DNA of 35,394 bases from Patescibacteria group bacterium. GTDB lineage: Bacteria > Patescibacteriota > Microgenomatia > UBA1406 > GWC2-37-13. Positions 22,326 through 31,594 of this stretch are shown here, piece after piece. Numbering within the stretch: position 1 is the first letter of the stretch; every line of letters starts with the position of its first letter. Where the stretch lies: positions 1 through 35,394 of the forward strand of contig JAMCST010000004.1 of assembly GCA_023380935.1 (NCBI GenBank), read 5' to 3'. The translations under genes and the position numbers were made by a program. Under the pieces are notes generated by a model. The model did no database searches, was not told the origin of the DNA, and was given only the letters and a program-made list of their open reading frames with translations.

Positions 22326-22898
22326 ATGGAAATTGTTAAACCATACTATTCACTGATCACGCCGGGCCAGATTGCCGGCTGGACTCCAGACAAACAACAA
22401 CAACTGGCAGCGTCAGCCGTTGCCTTGATTAATCAAAGAGCCGACGGCCACATGTTTACTTATGCATCCGATGAGATTGTGCCTTTTTTGCAGGGGGCGC
22501 ACGCGGCGGCAGTCGTAGCGCCGGACGGAAACGAACTATGGGCGTTCGGGAAGCTGTTTCCCTGGCACGTCGCCACCACACTCGATGGGTTACACCCGGT
22601 GACGCGTTCGGCCCAGGGCCAAATCCCTGGCGTGGTGGAGCTGGGTGCGTTGGCCGTTCATCCGAACAAGGAAAGACAGGGTCTTGCCCATCGGATCGTC
22701 GCCGCCTTAGTCGGACAATATCACGCGCTTTATCCACCGGACATACCCTTAGTCGCCGTGGTAGTCAATGATAATTTGGCCTCGCATCAATTATTCTCCC
22801 ATCTACCTGGTTGCCGGCCAATTGATCCTAATCAGTTACCAATCGACATCCTTGATGGTTGGAAACCGCCATCGACGGTTTTTCGCTTAACCGGATAA
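22326..22898 (+). CDS. GNAT-like acetyltransferase
   Basis: A 190-residue protein. The GNAT acetyl-CoA segment is VVELGALAVHPNKERQGLAHRIVAALV, with R-Q-G-L-A-H as the Q/RxxGxG/A loop, followed by PLVAVVVNDNLASHQLFSHL (late strand-helix). The substrate is unknown; a role in arginine metabolism is only hinted at by neighbours. It starts 20 nt after a terminator U-run and lacks a convincing -10 or Shine-Dalgarno, so its transcription may depend on read-through from the promoter at 22149. Confidence 0.75.
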   Translation: MEIVKPYYSLITPGQIAGWTPDKQQQLAASAVALINQRADGHMFTYASDEIVPFLQGAHAAAVVAPDGNELWAFGKLFPWHVATTLDGLHPVTRSAQGQIPGVVELGALAVHPNKERQGLAHRIVAALVGQYHALYPPDIPLVAVVVNDNLASHQLFSHLPGCRPIDPNQLPIDILDGWKPPSTVFRLTG

Positions 22899-22905
22899 AA
22901 ACCGG

Positions 22906-22911
22906 TAAAAT
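22906..22911 (+). promoter_or_regulatory. -10 box of the M20 peptidase gene
   Basis: TAAAAT ends 6 nt before ATG 22918; no -35 match. Weak alone but placed like the other leaderless starts. Confidence 0.4.
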
Positions 22912-22917
22912 ACAACT

Positions 22918-23967
22918 ATGGAAAATCCCGTCGCTTTGTTCCAACGTCTAGTCAAGATCTCCAGCCCGTCAGGCAAAGAACAAGAGATGCGCGCCTATCT
23001 GCGCACCCGGATGAAACAGCTTGGGTTGCCAACCCGCATTGACCAGACCGGCAATCTGTTTGCTTATCGCCGCGGGCCAGGCGATCCGCTTTTGATCGCC
23101 ACCCACATGGACACGGTTCAGCCGGGCGTCGGCATTAAACCGCAAGTTAAAAACCAAGTCATTAAGTCTGACGGCCGCACCATTCTCGGGGCAGACAATA
23201 AGGCGGCGGTGGCCGCGGTGCTGGCAGCGCTATCCGCCGGCCTGCCCCATCGGGCGCTGGAGCTGGTTTTTTCCGTCCGGGAAGAAACCGATATGGGCAT
23301 GAGCCGTTTTCCTTTTAGCTGGCTTAAATCCAAACGGGGACTGGTGTTTGACTTTTCCCAACCGGTCGGCGGCATCGTGCTGCGCTCCCCTCACATCATC
23401 AACTTCCAGGTAAAAATAACCGGAAAAGCCGCTCATTCGTCGCGACCCGACCGGGGCATCAATGCGTTAAGCTATGCTCTTCAGTTAATTAATCAACTGA
23501 AAACCGGCGCGTTTGACCAAGGGGAAACCACCATCAACGTCGGCACCATTCAAGGAGGCACGGGCATTAATACGATACCGGAAACGGTTCAGTACGCCGG
23601 GGAAATTCGCAGCTACAACCGCGCCTTATTCACCAAACACCTCAACCAGATTCGGCGCCTGCACCAGGCAACCGGCCTACCGGTACTGATCAACTGGAGC
23701 ACCAACGGCGCCAGCGCCGGATATGTCCACCGACTTACCGATCCCTGGGTTAAGGCGGTGACTCGTCTAATCTCGGGATTAAAAATCAAAACCAACTATT
23801 ACCATTATTCGGCGGTGAGCGACGCCAATGTCTTAAACGACCACGGTATCAAAACCATTAACATCGCCGACGGCACCCGGTTCACCCACACCGTCAACGA
23901 ATGCATTAGTGTCGCTGATCTGAAACAATTAACCGCCATCGTCAAAACCGCCGTCGCAACCCTATAA
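22918..23967 (+). CDS. M20 family metallopeptidase (PepT/ArgE-like)
   Basis: A 349-residue dizinc hydrolase. Ligand motifs: ATHMDTV (His and nearby Asp), LGADNKAAVAA (bridging Asp), VREETDMG (catalytic Glu and ligand Glu), VFDFSQP (Asp), and FTHTVNECI near the end (His). The dimerisation domain lies at ~155-260 (KITGKAAHSSRPDRGINAL). The family includes tripeptidase T, acetylornithine deacetylase and related aminoacylases; sequence alone does not choose. The GADNKAA and EETDMG forms favour the PepT branch. Confidence 0.85.
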   Translation: MENPVALFQRLVKISSPSGKEQEMRAYLRTRMKQLGLPTRIDQTGNLFAYRRGPGDPLLIATHMDTVQPGVGIKPQVKNQVIKSDGRTILGADNKAAVAAVLAALSAGLPHRALELVFSVREETDMGMSRFPFSWLKSKRGLVFDFSQPVGGIVLRSPHIINFQVKITGKAAHSSRPDRGINALSYALQLINQLKTGAFDQGETTINVGTIQGGTGINTIPETVQYAGEIRSYNRALFTKHLNQIRRLHQATGLPVLINWSTNGASAGYVHRLTDPWVKAVTRLISGLKIKTNYYHYSAVSDANVLNDHGIKTINIADGTRFTHTVNECISVADLKQLTAIVKTAVATL

Positions 23968-23971
23968 TTTT

Positions 23972-23980
23972 TGTTATGAT
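23972..23980 (+). promoter_or_regulatory. Extended -10 of argS
   Basis: TGT-TATGAT ends 9 nt before ATG 23990. A second TATAAT at 23963-23968 contains the TAA stop of the upstream gene. Confidence 0.45.
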
Positions 23981-23989
23981 ATACAGCAA

Positions 23990-25684
23990 ATGATCGATCC
24001 AATCATCAAAGACCTGATTGCCGCCGGCCTGAAAAAACTCAAGGTAAAAACCGCCGAGATCAGCGTCGAAACCCCCGCCAATCCCGCCTACGGCGACTAT
24101 GCTTCAAGCGTGGCGCTCAAACTGGCCAAGACCTTGAAAAAAAATCCGCTGGCGATTGCCCAAGAAATTGTTAATAACCTTCCGGCCAGCCCCGTCATTG
24201 CAAAAGCCGAGGCGGTCAAACCGGGATTCATCAATTTTTGGGTAAAAAAGAACCAGCTGTTTGACTCCCTGGAAAACGCCGCAGCCGGCCGGTTCATTTT
24301 TCCCCGCCTCCGACTCGGCCCAAAAGGCAAAGTCATGATCGAGTTCGCCCACCCCAACACCCACAAGCTGTTTCACATCGGCCACCTGCGCAACATCTCC
24401 ACCGGCGAATCAGTGGCGCGCCTGCTGGAGGCCGGCGGCAATCAGGTAATCCGTTCCAACTACCAGGGAGACGTGGGACTGCATATTGCCAAATGTCTGT
24501 GGGAACTGCAACGGTTGACTCAACAAAAACGCGCCGGGTTTTACGACCGGTTGGACCTCCACGAAAAAATCCGCCTGCTCGGTCAAACCTACGCGGCCGG
24601 CCAGGTGGCTTATGAGACCAGCGACCAAGCCAAACAGGAAATTATTGAGATCAATCGTCAGATTTACGATCAGGATAAAAAAATCCTCTCCCTTTGGCAA
24701 CTGACGCGCCAATGGAGTCTGGACTATTTCAACCAGGTTTATCAGCGGGTCTACGTCAAATTTGACCGGTGTTACTTTGAAAGCGAGTTTGCCAAACGCG
24801 GTCTAGACATAGCCGCCGCGCTTCTTAAACAAGGCATACTGGAAAAAAGCCAGGGAGCCGTGGTGTTCAACGGAAAAAAATACGGCGTTGACACCCGAGT
24901 CTTTGTCAATCACCTCGGCTTCCCGACCTACGAAGGCAAAGAGCTGGCCCTGGCGGAAAAAGAGTTCAGCGATTTTGGCGAGATCGACAAGTGTATTCAC
25001 GTGGTAACGCCGGAGCAAACCAGTTTTTTTAAGGTAACCTTCAAGGTCGAGACGCTGATTAATCCGGGCAAATACGCCGGCAAACAATATCATCTGGCCT
25101 ATGAGTGGGTAAAGTTAAAAACAGGCAAGATGTCGTCACGCACCGGTAACGTGATCGAGGGACCCTGGCTGATTGACGAAATCAAAAAAAAGGTGATTAA
25201 AAAATACCATAACGATCCCGCCGCCGCCGAAACCCTGGCCGTCGCCTCGACCAAATACGCCTTTCTGAAAAACGCCACGGATAAGGCCATCGCTTTTGAC
25301 CTGAACGAGTCGATTTCCCTTGAGGGAAACTCGGCGCTGTATCTGTTATATACCTACGTGCGCACCCGTAGCGTACTGGCTAAACTTACCGCACCGCCCC
25401 GGGCCGGCTTTCCTCCCCGGCTGGCCAAAGAAGAACAGGCACTGCTCAAATGGATCTACCAGTATCCCGAACAAGTGGGTAAAGCCGCGGCCGGTTTAGC
25501 CCCCAACTTGGTGGCCAACTATCTGTTTGAGTTGGCGCAGCAATATAATCTCTTTTACCAAAAGCACCCGATCATCAAAGCCAAAACCGAACGCTATCTG
25601 CGTATCCAGATCACCCGGGCAGTCCAACAAATCATCAAACACGGCTTGTTTTTACTCGGGATTAACCCGGTGGAAAAAATGTAG
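23990..25684 (+). CDS. argS: Arginyl-tRNA synthetase
   Basis: A 564-residue class I synthetase charging tRNA-Arg. N-terminal Add-1 domain (1-~85, with NPAYGDYASSVALKLAK), catalytic EFAHPNTHKLFHIGHLRN with the HIGH box (~129-132), NYQGDVGLHIAKCLW, a KMSSRTGNV box (~380), and the C-terminal anticodon-binding helical domain (ALYLLYTYVRTRSVL). Full length. radA follows 1 nt after its stop. Confidence 0.96.
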   Translation: MIDPIIKDLIAAGLKKLKVKTAEISVETPANPAYGDYASSVALKLAKTLKKNPLAIAQEIVNNLPASPVIAKAEAVKPGFINFWVKKNQLFDSLENAAAGRFIFPRLRLGPKGKVMIEFAHPNTHKLFHIGHLRNISTGESVARLLEAGGNQVIRSNYQGDVGLHIAKCLWELQRLTQQKRAGFYDRLDLHEKIRLLGQTYAAGQVAYETSDQAKQEIIEINRQIYDQDKKILSLWQLTRQWSLDYFNQVYQRVYVKFDRCYFESEFAKRGLDIAAALLKQGILEKSQGAVVFNGKKYGVDTRVFVNHLGFPTYEGKELALAEKEFSDFGEIDKCIHVVTPEQTSFFKVTFKVETLINPGKYAGKQYHLAYEWVKLKTGKMSSRTGNVIEGPWLIDEIKKKVIKKYHNDPAAAETLAVASTKYAFLKNATDKAIAFDLNESISLEGNSALYLLYTYVRTRSVLAKLTAPPRAGFPPRLAKEEQALLKWIYQYPEQVGKAAAGLAPNLVANYLFELAQQYNLFYQKHPIIKAKTERYLRIQITRAVQQIIKHGLFLLGINPVEKM

Positions 25685-25685
25685 T

Positions 25686-26990
25686 ATGTCTTTGTATATC
25701 TGCTCCAACTGCCACTATGGATCGGCGTCGTGGATGGGCAAATGCCCGGACTGCGGCCAGTGGAACACGTTTCAAGAACAGGCCAGCCCGGCCTCGGCCA
25801 AAACCAAACGGGAAAAAACCCAACCGTTCGCCCTCACCCCGATCGCCCAGATTAAAACCCTAAAACAAAACCGACTGGTCACCCAGATCCACGAATTCGA
25901 CCGGGTGCTGGGCGGCGGCATTCTCCCCGGGGCGGTGATTCTGCTTACCGGCGAACCGGGAGTGGGAAAGTCGACCCTGCTGCTTCAAGCACTGCAAAAA
26001 CTGAAAACCGTTTACGTGTCCGGCGAAGAATCGGCCGGCCAGGTCAAGGACCGGGCCGACCGGCTGAAAATCAATCTGGCCAACTTTTTTTTCAGCGATA
26101 CCACCCAGGTGGAAGGCATGCTCGCCGGGCTGGAAAAAATGAAGGAACGCATCGAACTGGTGGTGATCGACTCGATTCAGACGGTCTATTCCAAGACGGT
26201 TGACGCCCCGGCCGGAAACGTCAGCCAACTGAAGGAAAGCGCCAACCAGATCAGCGAGTTTGCCAAGCGACACCACCTGCCGGTCATCCTGGTCGGCCAC
26301 ATTACCAAGGAAGGCGACATTGCCGGCCCAAAAACCCTGGAGCACCTGGTCGACTGCGTGCTGACGTTTGAGGGCGAACGACTGTCGCACTTCCGCATCT
26401 TGCGCGCCGGAAAAAATCGTTTCGGCGCCACCGATGAGATCGGCATCTTCGTCATGAAGGACCGGGGACTGGAACCGGTAAACAACCCGGTGGCCTTTAT
26501 CAACCGCGACGAAGCGCCGGCGCCGGGCAAGGCGATTGCCGGCGTGGTCGAAGGCAAGCGCCCGCTGTTTTTCGAACTGCAAACCCTAACCGTTCCCACC
26601 CAGTTGGCCCTGCCGCGTCGGGTGGTCAAAGGCGTCGATTACAACCGGCTCCAGCTACTGATCGCCGTGTTGCGCAAACACCTGAATCTCTCGCTCGACC
26701 GCTTTGACGTCTTTGTCAACGTGGTGGGCGGCGTCACCATCCGATCGACCGCGGTTGACCTGGCAGTGGCCGCTTCCCTGTTGTCCTCGCTGCATAATTT
26801 TCCCTTACCGCCGCGGTCGGTTTTCAGCGGCGAGATCGGTCTGCTGGGAGAGGTGCGACCGGCGTTTTTCCAGGATAAGTTGATTGGGGAAAGCAAACGG
26901 TTGGCATTCAGGGCAATTTACTCGTCGCTCAACCTGCCGCACGTGCGCGCCCTATTGAAGCTGATCACTGCTTCACGTAGTCGCGCTTAA
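25686..26990 (+). CDS. radA: DNA repair protein RadA (Sms)
   Basis: A 434-residue protein. The N-terminal C4 zinc finger has Cys at 6, 9, 20 and 23 (CSNCHYGSASWMGKCPDC), then a RecA-like ATPase with GEPGVGKST (~89-97), the RadA-specific KNRFG (~243-247), and a C-terminal Lon-protease-like domain (VNVVGGVTIRSTAVDLAVAA). RadA drives branch migration in recombination. ATG 25686 is 1 nt past the argS stop; longer upstream frames overlap argS and lack this domain start. Its last 26 nt overlap the 3' end of the convergent RodZ-like gene. Confidence 0.96.
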   Translation: MSLYICSNCHYGSASWMGKCPDCGQWNTFQEQASPASAKTKREKTQPFALTPIAQIKTLKQNRLVTQIHEFDRVLGGGILPGAVILLTGEPGVGKSTLLLQALQKLKTVYVSGEESAGQVKDRADRLKINLANFFFSDTTQVEGMLAGLEKMKERIELVVIDSIQTVYSKTVDAPAGNVSQLKESANQISEFAKRHHLPVILVGHITKEGDIAGPKTLEHLVDCVLTFEGERLSHFRILRAGKNRFGATDEIGIFVMKDRGLEPVNNPVAFINRDEAPAPGKAIAGVVEGKRPLFFELQTLTVPTQLALPRRVVKGVDYNRLQLLIAVLRKHLNLSLDRFDVFVNVVGGVTIRSTAVDLAVAASLLSSLHNFPLPPRSVFSGEIGLLGEVRPAFFQDKLIGESKRLAFRAIYSSLNLPHVRALLKLITASRSRA

Positions 26991-27585
26991 TCACGGTGGT
27001 TTTCCCGTTGGCTCCCACCACCTGGATCTGGAGTGTGTTTTTTCCCGGCGCTAACGGCAAATTGTACTCGAATACGCCGGACTGGTTTTGATAGACCCGT
27101 TCTCCTGAGATGGTGACAATGGCGTCGGTTTCGGTTTTACCGACGATTTTTATCCGGTTCTCCCGGTGGAATACCTGTTGTTGCGGAGCCATAATCGTCA
27201 CCTGGGGCGGCGACAGATAAGTTTTCAGCTGAAAGGCAAAGTAGAGGAAAAAAGTCAACAGCAACGCCGCCAGGCCGATCGACGCCGCCCGTTTGGTTTC
27301 CGGGGTAAGGTAACGCGTCGCCACTTTTTTTTTAAACCCGACCTCTTCGTTTTTTTCGTACTCCCGGCGGAAAAACGCCAGTATCCGTTTGCCGTCCAGC
27401 CCGAGAAACCGGGCGTAATTCTTGATGATGCCGGTGATGTAGATCTTTGACGAAAACCACTGCCACTGTTCTTTTTCGATCGCCTCAATGAACTTGCTGC
27501 GCACCTTGACCGCTTTCTCCACATCGGCCAACGTGTAGTGCTGACGCAACCGTTCCGTCTGCAGCAACTTACCGACAGAAAGCAT
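26965..27585 (-). CDS. RodZ-like HTH membrane protein
   Basis: A 206-residue protein. Residues ~1-70 form a Cro/RodZ-type HTH (GKLLQTERLRQHYTLADVEK...FIEAIEKEQW...YITGIIKNYARFLGLD). A basic stretch leads to one membrane helix (~112-130), then an extracytoplasmic ~75-residue beta-rich domain (VTIMAPQQQVFHRENRIKIVG onward) like the Ig-like modules of RodZ relatives. RodZ links MreB to the membrane; a shape role here is inference, as no MreB is present. Convergent 26-nt overlap with radA. It lies 38 nt downstream of efp. Confidence 0.75.
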   Translation of the reverse strand: MLSVGKLLQTERLRQHYTLADVEKAVKVRSKFIEAIEKEQWQWFSSKIYITGIIKNYARFLGLDGKRILAFFRREYEKNEEVGFKKKVATRYLTPETKRAASIGLAALLLTFFLYFAFQLKTYLSPPQVTIMAPQQQVFHRENRIKIVGKTETDAIVTISGERVYQNQSGVFEYNLPLAPGKNTLQIQVVGANGKTTVIKRDYVKQ

Positions 27586-27623
27586 GAATAAAAAAGCGCA
27601 AAAAGAAATGTTAAATCATCCCG

Positions 27624-28190
27624 TCAGGCCTTGATTCTTTCCCGGTAGTCCCCGGTTTCCGGATTGACGGAAATCAAGTCGCCCTCCTTGACAAACAACG
27701 GCACAAGCACCGTCACGCCGGTCTCCACCTTGGCCGGTTTGTTGGCGCCGCTGACCGTATCGCCGCGCACCGCTCCTTCGGTCTCGACTACCTTGAGCGT
27801 CACGCTCATCGGCGGCCGGATGGTCAACGGACGCTCGTCCTGAAGATAAACGTAGTACTTTTCCCCCTCCTTAAGAAAGTTGGCCACCTTGCCCACCACT
27901 CCCAACGGCACCGTGTATTGATTGTAACTGCGTTCGTCCATAAAGTAAAGATTGTCCTGGTCTTTATACAGATATTGCATCTCGACACTGGCGACCTCAA
28001 GCGTTTCGACCGTTTCGGCCGATTTATAGGTATACTCGACGTTTTTTCCGGAGAGCAGGTTTTTGATGCGCGTCTTCATCAACGCCGATCCTTTGCCGGG
28101 CGAGTAAAAATCGGCCTTTTGCACCTGCCAGATGTCGTTTTGGTAATAGACAAAATCGCCTTTTTTTAAGTTGCCCGCATGAGTCTTCAT
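27624..28190 (-). CDS. efp: Translation elongation factor P
   Basis: A 188-residue, three-domain EF-P. The domain-I loop SPGKGSA has Lys 33 at the tip, the residue modified in some bacteria. DERSYNQYTVP, PPMSVTLKVVETEGAVRGDT and VPLFVKEGDLISVNPETGDYRER mark domains II and III. It relieves ribosome stalling at polyproline. No EpmA/EpmB homologue is nearby. It has its own promoter ~30 nt upstream, after dnaJ. Confidence 0.97.
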   Translation of the reverse strand: MKTHAGNLKKGDFVYYQNDIWQVQKADFYSPGKGSALMKTRIKNLLSGKNVEYTYKSAETVETLEVASVEMQYLYKDQDNLYFMDERSYNQYTVPLGVVGKVANFLKEGEKYYVYLQDERPLTIRPPMSVTLKVVETEGAVRGDTVSGANKPAKVETGVTVLVPLFVKEGDLISVNPETGDYRERIKA

Positions 28191-28216
28191 CCTGATTTTT
28201 TTAATTGATAAGTCAA
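28187..28216 (-). CDS. Speculative 9-codon micro-ORF leading into efp
   Basis: A TTG 5 nt after the efp -10 opens nine codons whose TGA overlaps the efp ATG as ATGA, which would allow stop-start coupling. Leaderless initiation normally prefers AUG, so this is weak. Confidence 0.15.
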   Translation of the reverse strand: MTYQLKKSG

Positions 28217-28221
28217 CCCCT

Positions 28222-28251
28222 ATTGTACTTTTTTGCTCGGTTCTTTGTCAA
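28222..28251 (-). promoter_or_regulatory. Promoter of efp
   Basis: TTGACA (28251-28246), 18-nt spacer, TACAAT (28227-28222) on the minus strand; 31 nt to the efp ATG. No Shine-Dalgarno at proper spacing. Confidence 0.65.
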
Positions 28252-28266
28252 GACAACCCGGGGGCG

Positions 28267-29139
28267 TTATTCTTGCCCGAGGGCGGTATCCAGCGCCTCC
28301 AGCGCCCGCCTGACCGCCGCCGATACCCGTTGGGGCACCTGGATCTTGAAAACGACGTACTGGTCGCCGCGGCGGGAAGAGTTGGGATAGGGGATACCCT
28401 GGCCGCGCAGCCGTACCGTGGTGCCGGACCGCGTCCCCGGCCGGATCCGCAGCTTTACCGGGGCAGCGATGGTCTGCACCTCCACCGCCCCACCCAGTGC
28501 CGCTTGGCTGTAACTGATGTCCTTTTCCAGGTAAATGTCCTGACCCTCGCGTTTGAAAAAAGAATGGGGGGCGACGTCGACCCGGACGTCAAAGTCGGAA
28601 AAACGAATGGTGGTCCCCTGATCCACGCCGGCCGGAATGCGAATCTGCTTGCGTTTGCCCTCAATCACCGTGTCTTTTTCTACCCCGTGAACCGCCTCGT
28701 CAAAACTAAGACGGATCTCGTATACCGGATGTCGGCGCGATCGGCCGGCGCGCGCAAACGGCGACTGAAACCCGAAAAACTGCTCAAAAATCTCGAACGG
28801 GTCGGAAAAACCGCCAAAATCAGAGCCGGCGAACGGGCTATCGCCGCCGAAGTTGGTATAGACGTGGAACGGCCCTTGTTGGGAATACTGTCCGGAGCCG
28901 CGGTCGGCAAATCCGCCCCCCTTATCAAACGCGGCCGATCCATACTGATCATAGAGCGCCCGCTTTTTCGAGTCGGAAAGCACTTCGTAGGCGCGGTTGA
29001 TCTGCTTAAACTTCTCGGCCGCCTCCGGCGCCCGGTTGCGGTCGGGATGCCATTTAAGCGCCTGGGCGCGGTAGGCAGATTTGATCTGCACCTCGGAGGC
29101 GTTCTTGGCAACGCCCAGCAGTTCGTAGTAGTCGGCCAT
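28267..29139 (-). CDS. dnaJ: DnaJ-family co-chaperone lacking the zinc finger
   Basis: A 290-residue protein with an intact J domain (HPD at 31-33), a Gly/Phe-rich linker (~75-125) and C-terminal client-binding beta domains ([49 protein letters not shown]). The four CxxCxGxG repeats of classical DnaJ are absent, so it is a type II (CbpA/DnaJ2-like) form. As the J protein beside dnaK it likely fills the DnaJ role. It starts 2 nt after the dnaK stop. Confidence 0.93.
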   Translation of the reverse strand: MADYYELLGVAKNASEVQIKSAYRAQALKWHPDRNRAPEAAEKFKQINRAYEVLSDSKKRALYDQYGSAAFDKGGGFADRGSGQYSQQGPFHVYTNFGGDSPFAGSDFGGFSDPFEIFEQFFGFQSPFARAGRSRRHPVYEIRLSFDEAVHGVEKDTVIEGKRKQIRIPAGVDQGTTIRFSDFDVRVDVAPHSFFKREGQDIYLEKDISYSQAALGGAVEVQTIAAPVKLRIRPGTRSGTTVRLRGQGIPYPNSSRRGDQYVVFKIQVPQRVSAAVRRALEALDTALGQE

Positions 29140-29141
29140 GG

Positions 29142-31034
29142 TTATTTGACGACCTCGCCTTCTTCAACGTCTTTTTTTTCGGTGTCCTCGTCTTGGGCAG
29201 GGCCTTCCTGACCTGACGGTTTTGACTCTGATGCGGCGGACGGCGCCGTGTACATTGACTGGCCGATTTTTTGCAGCTCGTCGGACAACTCCTTGGTTTT
29301 AGTCTCAATGTCTTCCTGGGTTCCTTTTTCCGACGCCTGCTTAAGCGCCTTGATCTTTTCGTTAATCGATTCACGCAAATCTTTTGGCGCCTTGTCTCCC
29401 ACGTCTTTCAGGGACTTTTCCGCGACGTAAACCAGGTTGTCGGCCTTGTTTTTTGCCTCGATCTTGGTCTTAAGCGCCTGGTCTTCCTCGGTGTGCCTTT
29501 CGGCGTCGGTCTTCATTTTTTCGACCTCGTCTTTGGTCAAGCCGGTGGAACCGGTGATCTTAATCGCCTGGGACTTGCCCGTCGCTTTGTCTTTGGCCGT
29601 CACCGTCAGGATGCCGTTGGCGTCGATGTCAAAGGCGACTTCGATCTGCGGCACGCCGCGCGGCGCCGGAGGAATGCCTTCCAGTATAAATCTCCCCAGC
29701 GACTTGTTATCCTTGGCCAGCGGCCGCTCACCCTGAAGAATGTGAATCTCCACCTGGGTTTGGTTGTCGCCCGCGGTCGAGAACACCTCCGACTTGGCGG
29801 TCGGGATGGTGGTGTTGCGCTGAATCAGCGCCGTGGTTACCCCACCCAATGTTTCTACTCCCAAAGTCAGGGGCGTAACATCAAGCAGCACCACGTCTTT
29901 GGTCTCGCCGGTCAGCACGCCGGCCTGGATGGCCGCACCTACCGCCACCACCTCGTCCGGATTGACCGAACGGTTGGGTTCCTTCTTGAAAAACTCCTTG
30001 ACTTTCTGGTAGACCAACGGCATTCTCGTCATGCCGCCGACCATCACAACTTCGTTGATCTTATCCACGCCGATTTTGGCGTCCTTGAGGCAGGCCTTGA
30101 CCGAAACAAAGGTCTTGTCCACCAACTGGCCGACCAATCCCTCCAGCTTGGCCCGGGTCAGCTTCATCACCAGATGCTGGGGCTGATTGTCCTTGACCGT
30201 CACAAACGGCAGGTTGATTTCGGTTTCCAAAGACGACGACAGCTCGATTTTGGCCTTTTCCGCGCCGTCGCGCAGGCGCTGGAGCGCCTGGGGGTCTTTG
30301 CGCAGGTCCACGCCGGTGTCTTTTTTGAACTCGTCGGCCAGATACTCAACGATAATTTTGTCAAAATCGTCACCTCCCAAATGGGTGTCGCCGTTGGTCG
30401 CCTTCACCTGGAATACGCCCTCACCCAGTTCCAGTACCGTAATGTCAAAGGTGCCGCCGCCCAGATCGTAAACGGCAATCGTATGGGTATGTTTTTTGTC
30501 CAGACCGTAGGCCAACGCCGCCGCGGTCGGTTCGTTAATGATCCGTACCACCTCAAGGCCGGCAATCTCACCCGCCTGTTTGGTCGCCTGGCGCTGCGAG
30601 TCGTCGAAATAAGCCGGCACCGTGATGACCGCTTTGTCCACTTTTTCTCCCAAATAGGCCTCGGCGTCGCTCCTAATTTTCTGCAGGATCTGGGCGGAGA
30701 TTTCCTGCGGCGTATAGTTCTTTCCTTCCACCTCAACCACCGCCATTTGGTCACGGCCGGCCTTGATTTTATACGGTAACCAGCCGGCGTCGAACTTGAC
30801 CGACGCATCGGAAAATCTCCTCCCCATCAGACGTTTGATGGAAAAAATCGTGTTTTTTGGGTTAATCACCATCTGGCGTTTCGCCACGTCTCCCACTACC
30901 CGCTTAACCGGATCAACCACCGACGGAATCACGTTGCGTCCTTCTTGAGAGTGAATCACCTTGGGCTTGCCGCCCTCCATCACTGCTACACACGAATTGG
31001 TTGTTCCTAGATCAATCCCGATGATTTTTGCCAT
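29142..31034 (-). CDS. dnaK: Molecular chaperone DnaK (Hsp70)
   Basis: A 630-residue Hsp70. Nucleotide-binding domain: [80 protein letters not shown]. Substrate domain begins after [15 protein letters not shown]; the lid ends in an acidic charged tail. It refolds proteins with DnaJ and GrpE, both adjacent. It lies 40 nt after grpE, the widest gap in the operon, with no second CIRCE element there; the start context is AAAACCT-ATGG without Shine-Dalgarno. Confidence 0.98.
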   Translation of the reverse strand: MAKIIGIDLGTTNSCVAVMEGGKPKVIHSQEGRNVIPSVVDPVKRVVGDVAKRQMVINPKNTIFSIKRLMGRRFSDASVKFDAGWLPYKIKAGRDQMAVVEVEGKNYTPQEISAQILQKIRSDAEAYLGEKVDKAVITVPAYFDDSQRQATKQAGEIAGLEVVRIINEPTAAALAYGLDKKHTHTIAVYDLGGGTFDITVLELGEGVFQVKATNGDTHLGGDDFDKIIVEYLADEFKKDTGVDLRKDPQALQRLRDGAEKAKIELSSSLETEINLPFVTVKDNQPQHLVMKLTRAKLEGLVGQLVDKTFVSVKACLKDAKIGVDKINEVVMVGGMTRMPLVYQKVKEFFKKEPNRSVNPDEVVAVGAAIQAGVLTGETKDVVLLDVTPLTLGVETLGGVTTALIQRNTTIPTAKSEVFSTAGDNQTQVEIHILQGERPLAKDNKSLGRFILEGIPPAPRGVPQIEVAFDIDANGILTVTAKDKATGKSQAIKITGSTGLTKDEVEKMKTDAERHTEEDQALKTKIEAKNKADNLVYVAEKSLKDVGDKAPKDLRESINEKIKALKQASEKGTQEDIETKTKELSDELQKIGQSMYTAPSAASESKPSGQEGPAQDEDTEKKDVEEGEVVK

Positions 31035-31074
31035 AGGTTTTAATAATTAAACTGACAATAATTGATAAACAACG

Positions 31075-31578
31075 TTACGCCTGGGGGGCGGATTTTTTCT
31101 CCACCTGCACCCGGGCCGGACGGATCACCCTACCGTGCAACCAATACCCTTTTCTCACCACCGCGCTCACGACGTTGTCCCTGGTTCCGGCCACCAGCTC
31201 GACGACCTCGGCGGTATACGGATCAAACGGTTTACCCAGCACGGGAATCTCTTCCAATCCCTCGGCCTTGAGCAACTGATAAAACTGGTCTTTGATCAGC
31301 TTCAGATTGGCGTCGCGCACAAACAACTCGGCCCGGTCGAGGTTATCGAGAAAACCCAGCAGTCTGCCGATCAGCTGGGCGTTGGCGTTTTTTTGCCATT
31401 TGATTTTTTCCGCCTCGATCCGTTTTTCAAAGTTTTGGTAATCGGCCAAAGCGCGCAAATATTTGTTTTTGTTCTCTTCGCTCTGCCGCTTATACTCGTT
31501 AACCGCTTTCTCCAGGTGCCTTACCGCGCTGTCGTGATGATCGGCAGGCGGGTGTTTTTTGCTTTTCTGGTCATCCAT
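31075..31578 (-). CDS. grpE: Nucleotide exchange factor GrpE
   Basis: A 167-residue GrpE: an N-terminal charged coiled coil (HLEKAVNEYKRQSEENKNKYL), ALADYQNFEKRIEAEK (the dimer helix signature), and the C-terminal beta-wing with PFDPYTAEVVELVAGT and VVRKGYWLHGRVIRPARV. It releases ADP from DnaK. It is 16 nt downstream of hrcA in the canonical hrcA-grpE-dnaK-dnaJ order. Confidence 0.96.
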   Translation of the reverse strand: MDDQKSKKHPPADHHDSAVRHLEKAVNEYKRQSEENKNKYLRALADYQNFEKRIEAEKIKWQKNANAQLIGRLLGFLDNLDRAELFVRDANLKLIKDQFYQLLKAEGLEEIPVLGKPFDPYTAEVVELVAGTRDNVVSAVVRKGYWLHGRVIRPARVQVEKKSAPQA

Positions 31579-31594
31579 AGATGGTCTTTTTAAC

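Noticed and set aside
27586-27623. CTTTTTGCGCTTTTTT between efp and the RodZ-like gene as a terminator
   Set aside because: The two T-rich halves are not self-complementary, so no hairpin forms.
31035-31074. Second CIRCE element or heat-shock promoter before dnaK
   Set aside because: No TTAGCA-N15-TGCTAA repeat and no -35/-10 pair at acceptable spacing in the 40-nt gap.
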